Shown piece by piece: positions 46,784 to 58,622 of a DNA stretch of 64,000 bases. Location: contig CM066987.1 of assembly GCA_033977485.1 (NCBI GenBank), positions 88,134,588-88,198,587 of the forward strand. The letters run 5' to 3'. The DNA comes from Hydrangea macrophylla. Taxonomy: Eukaryota; Streptophyta; Magnoliopsida; Cornales; Hydrangeaceae. Numbering within the stretch: position 1 is the first letter of the stretch; each line of letters begins with the position of its first letter. A program made the translations under genes and the position numbers. The notes below the pieces were generated by a model that saw only the letters and a list, made by a program, of their open reading frames with translations, did no database searches and had not been told where the DNA came from.

Positions 46784-48304
46784 ATGGTAGGACCCTTGAG
46801 AAATCACCAAGCACGTAATGGAGCACCTATTCCGGAAGGGATGGATCCGACGGGAATTTTCGAAGCTTTCATGCAGAGGATGGAGCATGTGGGGGATACC
46901 TATAATCACTCCACCCACCAGAGACCTCTTGCACCCTCGCCACCAAGACAGACTGGAGATAAGTTGTTAGCAAATTTTTGTGGGTTACGTCCTGAGAAGT
47001 TTGATGGACTAACAGAACCTTGGAAAGCAGAACAATGGATAAGAGAGATGGAGTTAATATTTGAAGCATTGGAATGTAGCGAACAAGAGAAGCGTCGTCT
47101 TGCTACGTTTCAGCTCACTTATGCCGCCGCAGATTGGTGGGAAGCCGAGCGAGCCACTATTGGGATCGATACTGCTAAAGCTATGCCATGGGAGACATTC
47201 AAAGAACGATTTTTGAAAAAGTATTCCCCAGAGGATGAGAGAGATCAACAGGAAAGGAACTTTCTCAATCTAGTCCAAGGAGGATGGACTGTACGAGAAT
47301 ACACAACACAGTTTGAGCGTCTATCCAGATTTGCTCAACATATGATAGACACGCCACAGAAGAAGGTGAAGAGATTTCACCAAGGATTGAATCCCCATCT
47401 CAGACATATGATGGTTGGTCATCTGAATCAATCATTTGAAGAGATTGTCAGATTTGCAGCAGGGTTGGAAAAGGATGCTTATCCAGCACAACAACCACAG
47501 ATGAATCGACTTCAGTCATCTAGAAGTTTTCAACAGAAGAATTTCCATAACCTGCCACCAAGGAATACTCAAGGTTGGAGACCTCAGAGTAATTTCCAAG
47601 GGAATAAGAGAACCTGGGAAGGAACCAGAAAGCCACAACAGGGCTATACTCGACCCCAACAATATTGCCAGCAAGGATCACAACCGCAGGCACTACTGAC
47701 AGCGCCGCCAAGCAATAGCGGAGGATGTTTTAATTGCGGAAAGCCAGGGCACGTTGCCAGATTCTGTACAGCCCCTAGAGTTAACCCCAGAATGGATATT
47801 GTCTGTCGGAATTGCAACAAGCCAGGGCACTTGAGCAAGGATTGTCGTGCACCACAAGGAGGATACTATGGAGCATCAATTCAAGGGATACAAGGACCTC
47901 CAGATCAGACAAGGATGAATGCTATCATTCCAGGAGAAGCAGGCTTTAACGCTGATGAGCAGCAACATTTGGAAGGTACGCTTGTACTCTTTCATAGTCC
48001 AGCTAAAGCTTTATTTGATACTGGAGCCGTACGTTCATTTATTGCTGTTAAGATTGTGCGTCAATTGGGTTTAGAACCCCAGACACTTGAGTCAACACTG
48101 AATGTTGTGTCACCTTTGGGAGTGACAGTTAAGTTGAGTAAAGTGTGTAAAGATTGCCCATTGACTTTGGGAGATAGGAATCTTCCTGCAGACTTGGTAG
48201 TTCTGTCAATGTCAGGATTTGATATTATCCTAGGAATGGATTGGTTGACTAAGTACAGTGCCAATTTGGATTACCCTACTAAGTCGATTGTATTTCCGAG
48301 ATAA
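46784..48304 (+). CDS. Gag and aspartic protease of element B
   Basis: The product forms the capsid and matures it. The Gag core spans residues about 50-240 (WKAEQWIREMELIFEALECS, KKYSPEDERDQQERNFLNLV). A Gln/Pro-rich linker and two CCHC zinc knuckles (CFNCGKPGHVARFC and CRNCNKPGHLSKDC) follow. The protease has ALFDTGAVRSFIAVKI with an intact DTG and GFDIILGMDWLTKY. The frame closes at TAA 48304 (VFPR*), and the same frame continues with pol sequence, so this stop is a nonsense change relative to a normal gag-pol fusion. The true start may lie earlier (MSLVGDTRYHHGR near 46751) after a small frameshift, since element A begins MARDTRYQGP. Confidence 0.9.
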   Translation: MVGPLRNHQARNGAPIPEGMDPTGIFEAFMQRMEHVGDTYNHSTHQRPLAPSPPRQTGDKLLANFCGLRPEKFDGLTEPWKAEQWIREMELIFEALECSEQEKRRLATFQLTYAAADWWEAERATIGIDTAKAMPWETFKERFLKKYSPEDERDQQERNFLNLVQGGWTVREYTTQFERLSRFAQHMIDTPQKKVKRFHQGLNPHLRHMMVGHLNQSFEEIVRFAAGLEKDAYPAQQPQMNRLQSSRSFQQKNFHNLPPRNTQGWRPQSNFQGNKRTWEGTRKPQQGYTRPQQYCQQGSQPQALLTAPPSNSGGCFNCGKPGHVARFCTAPRVNPRMDIVCRNCNKPGHLSKDCRAPQGGYYGASIQGIQGPPDQTRMNAIIPGEAGFNADEQQHLEGTLVLFHSPAKALFDTGAVRSFIAVKIVRQLGLEPQTLESTLNVVSPLGVTVKLSKVCKDCPLTLGDRNLPADLVVLSMSGFDIILGMDWLTKYSANLDYPTKSIVFPR

Positions 48305-51284
48305 GGAAGGCCGACGATTAGATTTCAGTGTCAGCCGACGAGCGACATGTTTCTTACGAGTAGTTTGGCTACGATCGGGAGTACGAGTACAGAACTCACA
48401 ATGGATCAGATTCCTATTGTGCAAGATTTTCAGGATGTATTTCAGGATATTAAAGGACTTCCACCGAAAAGAGAAATAGACTTTTGTGTGGAATTAGTAC
48501 CTGGTACATTGCCGATTTCCAAGACTCCATATAGAATGGCACCAACTGAGATGTTGGAACTGAAGAAGCAAGTTCAGGAACTTGAAGATTTAGGATTTAT
48601 TCGCCCGAGTACGCACCTTGGGGAGCACCAGTTCTGTTTGTGAAGAAGAAAGACGGAACACTTCGACTCTGTATAGACTACAGGGAGTTGAACAAGGTTA
48701 CAATCAAGAATAGATATCCACTACCTTGGATAGATGACCTATTCGACCAGTTACAAGGATCTAGGATCTTTTCCAAGATCGATCTGCGTTCTGGATATCA
48801 CCAACTGTTAGTTCGACCAGAGGATGTATCGAAGACTGCATTCAGGACAAGATACGGGCATTATGAGTTTCTAGTTATGCCTTTTGGATTGACGAATGCG
48901 CCAGCGGTATTTATGGACTTGATGAATAGAGTATTCAGACTATATCTGGATCAATTCATTATAGTGTTCATTGATGATATACTGATCTACTCAAAGACAG
49001 AAGAGGATCACAAGGAGCATTTACAAATTGCCTTACAGACACTTCGAGATAGCAAGTTGTATGCAAAATTCAGCAAGTGTGAGTTTTGGCTACAGGAAGT
49101 CAAATTCTTGGGACATGTTATATCTCAGGACGGTATTTCTGTGGACTCATCTAAGATTGATGCAGTCTTAAGTTGGAACAGACCGACGAATGTGACAGAG
49201 GTCAGAAGTTTTCTAGAAGATTTGTAGAAGGATTTTCCAAGATAGCAGGACCTCTAACAAATTTAACAAGGAAGGAGACAAAGTATGAATGGACGGACAA
49301 GCATGAGGGTGCATTTCAGGAGTTAAAAGAGAAATAGACTTCTGCGCCGGTACTTGCGATACCAAAGAACGGAGAAAGGTATGTGATCTACAGTGACGCA
49401 TCGCACCAGGGATTGGGTTGTGTACTTATGCAAGACGGGAATGTTATCGCATATGGATCAAGACAATTGAAGGTACACGAGAAGAATTATCCGACGCATG
49501 ATTTGGAATTGGCAGCAATAGTATTTGCTTTGAAGATTTGGAGACACTATCTCTATGGAGAAAAGTTTGATCTGTTTTCCGATCATAAGAGCTTGAAATA
49601 TTTGTTCTCTCAAAAGGAGTTGAACATGCGACAACGGAGATGGATGGAGTTACTCAAGGACTATGACTTTTCATTGCAATACCATCCGGGTAAAGCAAAT
49701 GTCGTAGCAGATGCTTTGAGCCGTAAACCTCGACTAGTGATCGCTGCATTGCTAATTCAAGAATGGCAAGCATTGGAGGTGTTAACTGAATTCAAACTTC
49801 AGCCAGTGGAACCAATGGAAAGACGACATTTTGGATGTCTGATGGTACAACCAACTTTGATCAGCCGTATCATAGAAGCTCAGCAGACAGCAGAAGATTT
49901 CAAGTTATGGTTCGCCAAGATGTCAGCTAAAGAACCAGAAATCTGGAATGTTAGTACAGACGGAGCCTTACGATGTAAAGGTAGACTCTGTGTACCTAAT
50001 AACGAAAAACTTCGGAAAGAAATATTGGATGAAGCTCATAAGTCACGGATGACGATTCATCCAGGAGGTACAAAGATGTACAAGGACTTGAAGAGAAATT
50101 TTTGGTGGGAAGGAATGAAGCGAGAAGTGGCTGAATATGTTTCTTAGTGTCTTACTTGTAAACAAGTAAAGGCAGAACATCAGAAACCACCTGGACTTCT
50201 ACAGCCGTTACCAATTCCTCAATGGAAATGGGAACACATCACCATGGATTTTGTGGTAGGATTATCGAAATCGCAGCAGAATCATGACGCTATTTGGGTA
50301 ATCGTGGATCGACTTACGAAGACAGCACATATTATCGCCTACAGTATGACGTATCCAGTGGAACGTTTGAGCCGAATGTATCTACAACACATAGTACGGT
50401 TACACGGAGTACCTGTTTCTATCGTGTCAGATCGAGATTCACGCTTTACTGCAGAGTTTTGGAAGAGTCTCCAGACAGCGATGGGAACAACTTTAAACTT
50501 AAGTTCAGCTTTTCATCCACAGACCGATGGACAGACGGAGAGAGTTAATCAAGTAATGGAGGACATGTTACGTGCTTGAGTCATTGATTTTGAGAATTCT
50601 TGGGAGACACACTTACCTCTGATAGAGTTTGCTTACAACAACAGTTATCATTCGAGCATAGGAATGGCGCCGTTCGAAGCTTTGTACGGAAGACCTTGCC
50701 GATCGCCGCTATGTTGGACTGAAGTCGGAGATACTCAACTTCTTGGGCCAGAGATGATACGAGAGACTAGTGAGAAGATTCAGATTGTACGTGAGAAGAT
50801 GAAGACAGCCCAGACTAGACACAAGAGTTATGCTGACAAGCGACGCAAAGATTTAGAGTTTACCGTTGGAGATCATGTGCTACTCAATGTTTCGCCTGTT
50901 CGAGGCATTGTCAGATTTGGTCAGAAGAAAGGCAAATTATCGCCACGATTCATCGGACCGTTCGAGATTCTAGAGCGTGTTGGAAAAGTTGCTTATCGCC
51001 TTGCGTTGCCCCCGAAGATGTCAGGAGTGCACAACGTTTTCCACATCAGCATGCTGAGGAAGTGTGTTCATAACCCAGCACACGAGATAAACTTTGAGGA
51101 TATTGAAGTCAACGACAATGTTACGTTCAACGAAGGACCAGTTCGCATCTTAGATCGTGGAGTCAAGAAGCTCAGGAATAAAGAGATTCCATTAGTCAAG
51201 ATTCAGTGGAAGCATCATGATGAAGGAGAAGCTTCATGGGAACTAGAGTCAGAGATGCTTGAGAAGTTTCCGTTTTTGTTTTAA
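48305..51284 (+). pseudogene. RT, RNase H, integrase and chromodomain of element B, broken
   Basis: Domains in order: RT ([17 protein letters not shown], catalytic FIDDIL near 48970), RNase H ([16 protein letters not shown]), integrase zinc-binding region and DDE core (IHPGG, MDFVVGLSKS, SDRDSRFTAEFW, QTDGQTERVNQ), then a C-terminal chromodomain (LVKIQWKHHDEGEASWELES). Lesions: one-base loss near 48612, about 18-bp loss near 49217 that deletes the GLAGYY segment, and stops at 49336 (TAG), 50145 (TAG) and 50577 (TGA), besides the gag-pol stop at 48302. The polyprotein cannot be made from this copy. Confidence 0.95.
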
Positions 51285-51296
51285 CTCTGTATGTTT

Positions 51297-51336
51297 CCGA
51301 TTTCGAGGACGAAATCTTTTGTTGGGTGGTGGATGA
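51297..51336 (+). promoter_or_regulatory. Pre-LTR motif and polypurine tract of element B
   Basis: GAGGACGAAATC (51305-51316), a motif typical just before Tekay/Del 3' LTRs, is followed by GGGTGGTGGATGA directly before TGTAATACCCC. Confidence 0.65.
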
Positions 51337-53627
51337 TGTAATACCCCGTATTTTCAAATAATATTTAATGCAGAGAGATTCTATATACTTCCTTTGACCA
51401 TTCATAAAATTTGATCTTCGATCGATCGAAGCTCGTTCGAGCGATCGAGCATCTTCATAGTCAAGCGATCGAAGCTCGTTCGAGCGATCGAGCACTCAAA
51501 GTTCAAGCGATCGAACCCTTTTTGAGCGATCGAAACCCTACCGACATAAATTTAATACGTGGTCCCTACTTCAATCGATCAAACTGTTTTCAATCGGTCT
51601 AACCTGACCGTTCTGATCTCGATCGATCGAACTAGTCTCGATCGATCGAACCTGTAATCATTGAATTCCCAGTTTTCCCGCAAACAATGCCATCTGCACC
51701 TCTTCCACCTCTATATATACACTGCATTCGTGTGTGTTGTGTGTTTGCTGAACTTGAGAGTTTGAGAGGGAGATTGTGTTGTGTGTGTTTGTATTATATC
51801 TATATACCCCCCCATACCTCCATATATCTATATATATATACACCATATATATATACTCAGCTTGGAGAAGAGAAGAAGGAGAAGAAGAAGAACAAGAAGA
51901 GGCCGAGAAAGAGAGACAGAAGAGACAAAGAGAGGAGCAGAGAGAAGAGGCCACCATTGGAGGAAGCTTGGAAGCTTTCAACCGAGCCAAACGCGCCCTT
52001 AACAACTTGTGGTGAGTTCCAAACTCACTCGGTATCTTAGTTATGATGTTTTACATATTCTGGACGTATAAATTATAACCCAAACACCCCTAGCACATTC
52101 TGCACGTTCACAGGCAGAATCTGTGGAAGACGAAGTTCGACCGATCGAACTGAGTTCAATCGATCGAACATCAGAGTCCCAATCGATCGAACTGAGTTCA
52201 ATCGATCGAACATCCCTGAGTCTCAATCGATCGAGAATACTTCAATCGATCGAGACTACCTTCACTTTGATCGATCGAGAAGACTTCAATCGATCGAACA
52301 TCACTTTTACTCAATCGATTGAGAGGACCTCAATCGATCGAACCCGAGCAGAACATGAATGTTTTTTTTCCTTTCAGTTATAATTCATAATGCGTAGTTG
52401 TTTACTTGTATGCCAGGTTCTTATTATGCGATATTATGGGTAACGGAGGTAATGGGATACGATAACGAGATTGAGATAATATGGTGAGTAACGTAGTCGG
52501 GTTCGGAACGCTAGAAATAGTACGACGCAATAACGTAGTAAGTTTGAGGTGATAATACTGGGTAGTATTGGATAAGTGAGAAGTGAGTCAGTAAGAGGAT
52601 TTGTATGTTCAAAGTCGTGTGTGTCGAGCTGATGATTCGCTCAGGTTGAATCCGATAAGTGTATGTCAAGGATTTGATCAGGATCGTGAGAATTATGGGT
52701 GCACAGTACTTGCAAGAGTTCTTAAAAGCGGTGAACAGTAAGAGTTCTTAAAAACGGTGAACAAGAGTAGATGTGGCACGCCCATGATTTGAATTACCAG
52801 AGCTATGTATGTACAGTACTCGCAAGCGTTCTTAAAAGCGGTGAACAGTAAGAGTTCTTAAAAGCGGTGAACAAGAGTATGGGTATATCCATGGACAAGT
52901 TGTTATATGAGAACAATGTATGGGTGCTCGCAAGAGTTCTTAAAAGCGGTATAGCGGTGAACAAGAGCACTGGTATGTTGTGCTGATATAATCAGTTCGA
53001 GATAGTCAGTGGGTATTGTGAAGTCAGTCTTAGAGTGGGAATTGATAAGAATCGATTTATGATATGTCTGAATAATGAATGAGGAATATATATTTAGTAT
53101 CACTGTCATATATTGTTCATAATGGTAATTATGTCATTTCTATGAGACTGTGTTAGTTAGTGCTCACTCAGCTTTCAACAAGCTGACGGCCTTTATTGCC
53201 TGGACATTCCCCGTCCAGACTATCCTGTCCTTTACAATGCAGATGACAGAACTTATGGCGATAATGATTACCCTGAAGGGAGTTACGTGGAGAATGGCCC
53301 CACTGATGCCAGTTATGCTGACGCCTATCCGTACGCTAGCTGAAGACCTGAAGATAAATAGTAGTTTATGTTACTACTTTTCCTTTTACTGTTGTACTTT
53401 GTAGTTAACGGGTACTTGGGCATATGTTGTCTCCAGACCTGTTGCGATCCTGTGGACCGTACTCTGATGTTTGTAATAGATAGAACCGTGTTTTTATTTC
53501 AGTTGTTTACTGTTCCTGTGGGACTAGTACTGTGTGGTGTGGACATTGGTGACTTTCACTTGTCATTCCCTATGGACCCATAAAGGAAATTTATTTTTCT
53601 CTATTTATGCTGCTCCGGGGCGTGACA
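51337..53627 (+). repeat. 3' LTR of element B, 2291 bp
   Basis: Collinear with the 5' LTR, with scattered single-base differences and a few small length changes (for example one CGAT fewer near 51640 and one TA more near 51838). It ends GGCGTGACA before GTAAT. Confidence 0.97.
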
Positions 53628-53632
53628 GTAAT

Positions 53633-54245
53633 ACTGTGTTTGGTTTCTAAGGTAAATGTTTAAAAAAGATAGGAAGAAAGTTATAAAAAAAAATTAAAAA
53701 TTTTAAAGTTTGTGAATCACTTTCATCCTTTTTCCCTATGTACCAACTATAGTTGTGAGTCATAGCTTTTAATTTTGTTTAAGCATGAAGAAAAACACAA
53801 AGTTACCAATTTTTCTCTTTCTAGCTAAAGGCCCCCCATCCAGGCATCCATCCACAGCCACACCCTCCAGGCTACTGCATCATTAATCTACATAATAAAC
53901 AAATACATGTATAAAAGGTGAATATGAGAGTATACATATATATTATAATACAATCGTTGCCTCCAAGTGGTTCAGTTGTTTGTAATGATATAGATAATGC
54001 AAACGGGATGTTCATTGAAATATGGGAGGACCTAATTAGGGCTGGAGACTTGCAACCGCGGCTTTAGGGACGTAGTAGTCGGCGATGGTTTGGGTGTTCC
54101 CCACAACCACTAGCAGGTTTTTTTTTATGTATACCCCCAAAATCAAATCTTCGATCGGACTAGATTTTCTCAATAGGGGAAGTTTTTCAACAATACAAAA
54201 AGAAAGAATCAAGACAATATTCAACAAATATGAAAGAAAACAAAC
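53633..54245. other. CACTA-2 interior right of element B
   Basis: It starts with the other half of the MITE disrupted by element B (ACTGTGTTTGGTTTC). The rest has no recognised gene or repeat. Confidence 0.45.
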
Positions 54246-54370
54246 CTAAAAATCCTTCAAGAACCCTAGAAGATTTGCTTGCTGAGGAGATTCCGTTCGT
54301 CAAAGGAGCGATGAAGTGGTCTAGAGAGATGGAGAGAGAGAGAGAAAGAGAGAGGAAAGTGGGTGTGGTA
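54246..54370 (-). promoter_or_regulatory. CT-rich leader (putative first exon) near the internal CACTA terminus
   Basis: Minus strand: TC-rich sequence leads to a donor GATTTTTAG|GTTTGTTTTC. It lies about 350-480 bp from the 54724 terminus, the same arrangement as at the CACTA-1 right end. Probably a transposase promoter and leader. Confidence 0.4.
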
Positions 54371-54589
54371 TATTGAGAGATTAAGATGGTCATCACACAG
54401 ATGTCTCAATGTCTGTGATTAAATCTTTTACTCTTATTACCACTCAATAAGTCGCGATACCAAACACGTCACAACATCCTAAAATACATACACTCACAAT
54501 ATTTCTTATTTCTCATTACAAAAGATTCCCCAAATACGGCGCGAATGTGATTAGTTTTCCCGCCTAACTAATTACTCACAACTTCTTAG

Positions 54590-54724
54590 CCTTTGTGACT
54601 AAAAAAGGTTACTTTACTCACTACTTATAATAACATCCTTCTGCACCACTAAATGTACATTTTAGTGACAAAACATTAGCCGCAACCATAAATACTGCCA
54701 CTAAAAATCACATTTCTTGTAGTG
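54590..54724. mobile_element. Second, internal CACTA right terminus
   Basis: Subterminal-type units (ACTGCCACTAAAAATCAC, TTTAGTGACAAAACATTAG) run into CATTTCTTGTAGTG at 54724, a CACTA end like that at 56905. The next three bases are ATA, which do not match the outer TGT. No partner left end preceded by ATA was found. Confidence 0.7.
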
Positions 54725-56279
54725 ATATTTGAGTGCATGTATCGATAATCCTCATACAAAATCCCCCTAACATGTTTTTCTCAACTAGAAAATGGACCAT
54801 TAATACAGTAGAATGATTTCAGGATTAAGCAATCCCAGAGGATGAGCAAAATAGGAAGTTCAAGTAGTTCGATCATTACAACCCAAGTTAGAAAAAATCA
54901 TTGGCACACCCTCGAGCGCCTCAACCTCCCTAACAAGAATCAACACCCTTTTAGCTAGATTACTCTTAAATCATACACTACCTAAAGAATAGGAACACTA
55001 AAAGTCAAAAATAATGCAGGTCTTTATTGTTGTTTACTTCTAATGCACATGCAAGTTAACAAGCCACAATTATAGCCTGTATACAAGTTTACTGCAATAA
55101 AAGTTACCACCAATAAACTTTTCCCCTTGATTTAATAATCGACAACGATAGGAAAAAAAATTGCTTTATAACTACAAACTGGGGATTACCTCAGTGCATG
55201 TCACCATAGGTTCACTTCACCCACTCAAATACTTGAAACTCTGGTAACACTTCATTTTTCAAACATCATCACACTTAGCCCAAGTACTACTAGCTTCAGA
55301 ATTATCTTTGTTTCCCAATGCCTAATGTCTCTTTGACCTTAAAAGGTTATGGAGTAATTGTTATGTTACTAGAATTACTTCAATGCTTATAAATTATAAT
55401 ATTATATAAATGCTTGTGAATGAAATAGTGATTAAACATCAAACCTCGCCTATTTTAGTGGCAGCAGAGGATAAGCAAATTAGTAAAATTGAGCAGAAGA
55501 AAGAGAGAAAAGAAAAAATTCAAAGAAACTTGTTTGCTTTCCCTTCTCCAAAATTAGAGTCGAAAACAAAATTGCACTGTGAAAGGAAAAATTCTCTCAA
55601 ACCCACGGAGAGTGACATAAAATAAAGAAAAAACACCAAACTTAAAAAGGATAACCCAATGAAATAAAAGCATGTCACCCAACCAGAGCACAAGAAGTGA
55701 ACTCAAGTTTCTTAAGAAACCACTCATAGCAATCTAGCATTATGACATAACAAAAGAAATAGTCTTCAACCCTTTAGAATAAATGAATAGAGCTTTAGAA
55801 TAAATGGAGAGAGCTTATATACCTATTATAGTCACCTTTGAGCCAATATAATCGATATGTGAAATTAAAACCTAGGGAAAAGAATCAGAAAACCAACATT
55901 TTGCGTATTAGCATATGTCTATATATGTGTAAATATATGTATATGTGTCCATAAATGTATGTATATGTCCAGTGATTACAATACCTTTCGAAAAACAGAG
56001 AGAGGAGCATAAAGTGGCAAATTGAAATTTAAAGATTTAGGAACCAACCTGTTGAGAGATTAAGAGTTGACCATGAAGCCACTGCTTGGAGAGCAATGAA
56101 TCTCGGATGAGACTTCCGCTACCCATCATAGTACCATAAATGGGGAGTATCGAGACCACACAACATTTATCTAAAAATAAAAAATAAAAATTCTATGACA
56201 AATCAAAATTTTATCCCAAGACAGAACTAAAATCTGTCAATTTAGGTAAAATTATTGAAAAATAAGAGAGAACTAACCT
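54725..56279. other. Stretch between the two CACTA right ends, no gene recognised
   Basis: AT-rich sequence with short microsatellites (ATATGT near 55920). No conserved coding signal. Confidence 0.5.
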
Positions 56280-56490
56280 GAACAGGCTATTCGATGAAGA
56301 AAGAAATGACACAAGCACAAATTTTGCGGCGATTGTGTTTGATAAGGAAAGAGAATGACAGAACAGTCACTGTCTGCGGCTCCTTCACAGAGATCGAACT
56401 TGAACAAATTGTCACATACGGGAACGGCGATGGTTTTCTGGAAGAGTGAGAAGAAAAGGGAGAAAAATTGAGGACGTAGGTCAAAAGTGG
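56280..56490 (-). promoter_or_regulatory. Leader (putative first exon) near the CACTA-2 right end
   Basis: The minus-strand block ends at a good donor CTGTTCAG|GTTAGTTC and starts about 400 bp inside the 56905 terminus, mirroring 54246-54370 and 18873-19085. Probably the 5' UTR exon of the CACTA-2 transposase transcript. Confidence 0.4.
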
Positions 56491-56559
56491 CCCTAATCAG
56501 GTGAAGAAAGAGACTTCTAGCATAACCGAATGAAGTTTCAGGTTAATAATACCCAGCTT

Positions 56560-56905
56560 TTAGTTGCGATCCAGCAAAGCTAACACTAATAAACGTTTAT
56601 GCACCTTTCAAATAGGTTTTAGTCATGACATAATGTTGTGACTTAAACTTTAACATTTTTTTTTTGTCTCAAGCCACTTTTTTTTTGTCACTAAACAACT
56701 ACACCTTCCCGCGTAAAGCAAAAAATGTTTCCCGCTTAATATTTAGTGACAATAAATTAGTCATGACATTTGTTCGGTGATTGAAAATTGGACTTTGGAT
56801 ACTTTAGTGGCAACCAGTTGTCTCTTCACTAAATTGCGTGTTTTAGTCACAAATTTCTAGTTGCCACTACAAAAGTTGCCACTAAATATCATTTTTCTTG
56901 TAGTG
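56560..56905. repeat. Right subterminal repeat region of CACTA-2
   Basis: TTTAGTGACAATAAATTAG, AGTTGCCACTAAA and TTCCCGC-containing units lead to the terminal repeat. Confidence 0.75.
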
Positions 56906-56908
56906 TGT

Positions 56909-58491
56909 TCACCACTGCTCCTTATGAGTTTTGGCGGTGACTTCGTGGATGACTCGTCTTGTGTGATTAGACGACGACTACGTAAATGACACGTCTCTTC
57001 ATTTTTAGCCTTATGCCCGACTTGTTGGTCTATTTCATGTGTATTTAGACATTTTTTATTGACGTCAAAAACGTAAGGACTAGCCTTTCGGTGTAGACTC
57101 AAATCCCAGTGATACCCCATGGGAGTTAGAACCGGAGTGGGAGTTAGTATTACGTTAGGATTTAGTATTACGTTAGGAGACACATAGGATATATGTGTAG
57201 GCTGAACCATGGATGGGTGGCCGAAGTGGTGAACATAAGGTGTAATTAACCAAAACACTTGTGGTGCTTAAATTGCAGCTATACGTTGTAATGTAGTTCG
57301 TCGTATTTTTGTTGTAATCGAATCCTTGTCATATCAAACAACTTATGTGAGTATCCGTTAGTTTAAATGTAGTATTGTATATGTACCGTAATACCTTGGG
57401 GAACGTTGTGATTTAATAATAAATAGGGTCAGGTTAATAAATTAGATAATTTGATCACTTAACTTCATAATTCAAGGTTGTTTCGCGTTACCTAAAGTAA
57501 AATGACAATCTGAGTGACTTTTGTGTTTTACATTTTTCCTAAAAATGTCGTCTTGACACCGTTTTAATTTAATTTCAGAATATGTTGAATATCACACGTT
57601 TAAGACCTGAAGTTTAACAGTTGATTTTTGACTTGTGTATTTAAAATTAATGAACGGGGATGCGCGACTACCCTTGGAAATTTAATTCTGAACATCTTTC
57701 GTGTTTTAAGTTTTGTCCAATTCCAACTCCTTCTTGGAGATAAATTCATTTTTTTAAATGCCATTTAAAGTATGATTTTTTTGATTTTTTGTACTAACGT
57801 CTATTTATGTAGGATGGTAGGCCCACTAATGTGTTTGCAGGTATTGGTTTACCATAGCTAAGAAGGGTAAGTATTTATTCAGTCTAGTTCAGGTAGGAAC
57901 TATATTGCTGCCACATAAAAGGGAAACTACCCCTTGTCCCGTGATGCGAGCGGAACTACTTTCCTACGCTATCTTTTACTTATTATTGTTGTGGTAGTCT
58001 AAGGGATTGTGAGTGATCCCTAAGACTGTGTGTGATCAGTGTATTTAACTCATACCAATCATATGACTGACCCGTTGAGTTTTTCTTGCGGGTGCATTCT
58101 TTTTGGAGCGTAGCCGATCGAAATTTGCAGGGTTAGTGAGAAGTTCGTGGCATCTGATAATAGGAGAAGTGTGAAGTCCTTATTTAGCCTTTAAAATTTT
58201 TATTTGAGAGTTTTAATATTTTATATATTGGCATTGTGGGCCATTTGACTTTATCAGATATTGTTTGAATGATGTTTTGTTTTAAGAGATTAATTATGGT
58301 TTGGAACCTTGGGTTTTGATCCTTATTGATCGGATACTTTACTATTATATTGCACTTGTGAGTAAGTTTTATCCTGTACAAACTGTGTGATGTTTTACAT
58401 TGCGATCACCTCTAATAATTGGACAACTGGATATATGGTTTAGGGATTTCCCTTAACCAATATTTAATTGTCTGAAAATTGGGGTGTGACA
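56909..58491 (+). repeat. 5' LTR of element C, second segment
   Basis: It continues the LTR after the CACTA-2 target duplication and ends TTGGGGTGTGACA immediately before a tRNA-iMet primer site. It cannot be compared with the 3' LTR, whose corresponding part lies outside the window. Confidence 0.8.
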
Positions 58492-58494
58492 GTT

Positions 58495-58507
58495 TGGTAT
58501 CAGAACC
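58495..58507 (+). promoter_or_regulatory. Primer binding site of element C (tRNA-iMet)
   Basis: TGGTATCAGAACC lies 3 bp after the LTR end and matches the initiator tRNA-Met complement for its first ten bases. Confidence 0.85.
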
Positions 58508-58622
58508 TTAGGTTACCCTAGACTGGAAAGTGTTTAGATGATCTTCAGAATGTGGTGAATGGGTTGTTAATTATAATGAATGAGTTTGTGTCGGATATTT
58601 ATGTCTGTGTGGTTGTCTTATG

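Larger units (their letters stand above)
42956..53627 (+). mobile_element. Element B: complete Tekay/Del-type Ty3/gypsy chromovirus, 10.7 kb
   Basis: Two nearly identical LTRs (42956-45248 and 51337-53627), each TGTAATACCCC...GCGTGACA, bracket a primer site, an acidic ORF, gag, protease, RT, RNase H, integrase and a chromodomain. The 5-bp duplication GTAAT flanks the element (42951-42955 and 53628-53632). Gene order with integrase last and a C-terminal chromodomain defines a chromovirus. Tekay/Del is favoured by the long LTRs, the iMet primer site and the GAGGACGAAATC motif before the 3' LTR. High LTR identity implies recent insertion, yet pol is broken. Confidence 0.97.
29632..56905 (-). mobile_element. 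CACTA-2: 27.3-kb CACTA (En/Spm) transposon
   Basis: The left end CACTACAAGAAAATTGACAT and right end ATATCATTTTTCTTGTAGTG form the terminal inverted repeats. The flanking duplication is TGT (29629-29631 and 56906-56908), and LTR sequence of element C continues on both sides. Subterminal regions carry GCCACTAAA / TTTAGTGGCA and TTTAGTGAC repeats. It contains a tnp2-family transposase pseudogene on the minus strand and element B (10.7 kb), so without B it is about 16.6 kb. A second CACTA right-end signature lies inside at 54724. Confidence 0.92.

Noticed and set aside
54717..54724. 54724 as the true right end of CACTA-2
   Set aside because: The following bases ATA do not match the TGT flanking the left end, while 56905 is followed by TGT and element C LTR sequence.
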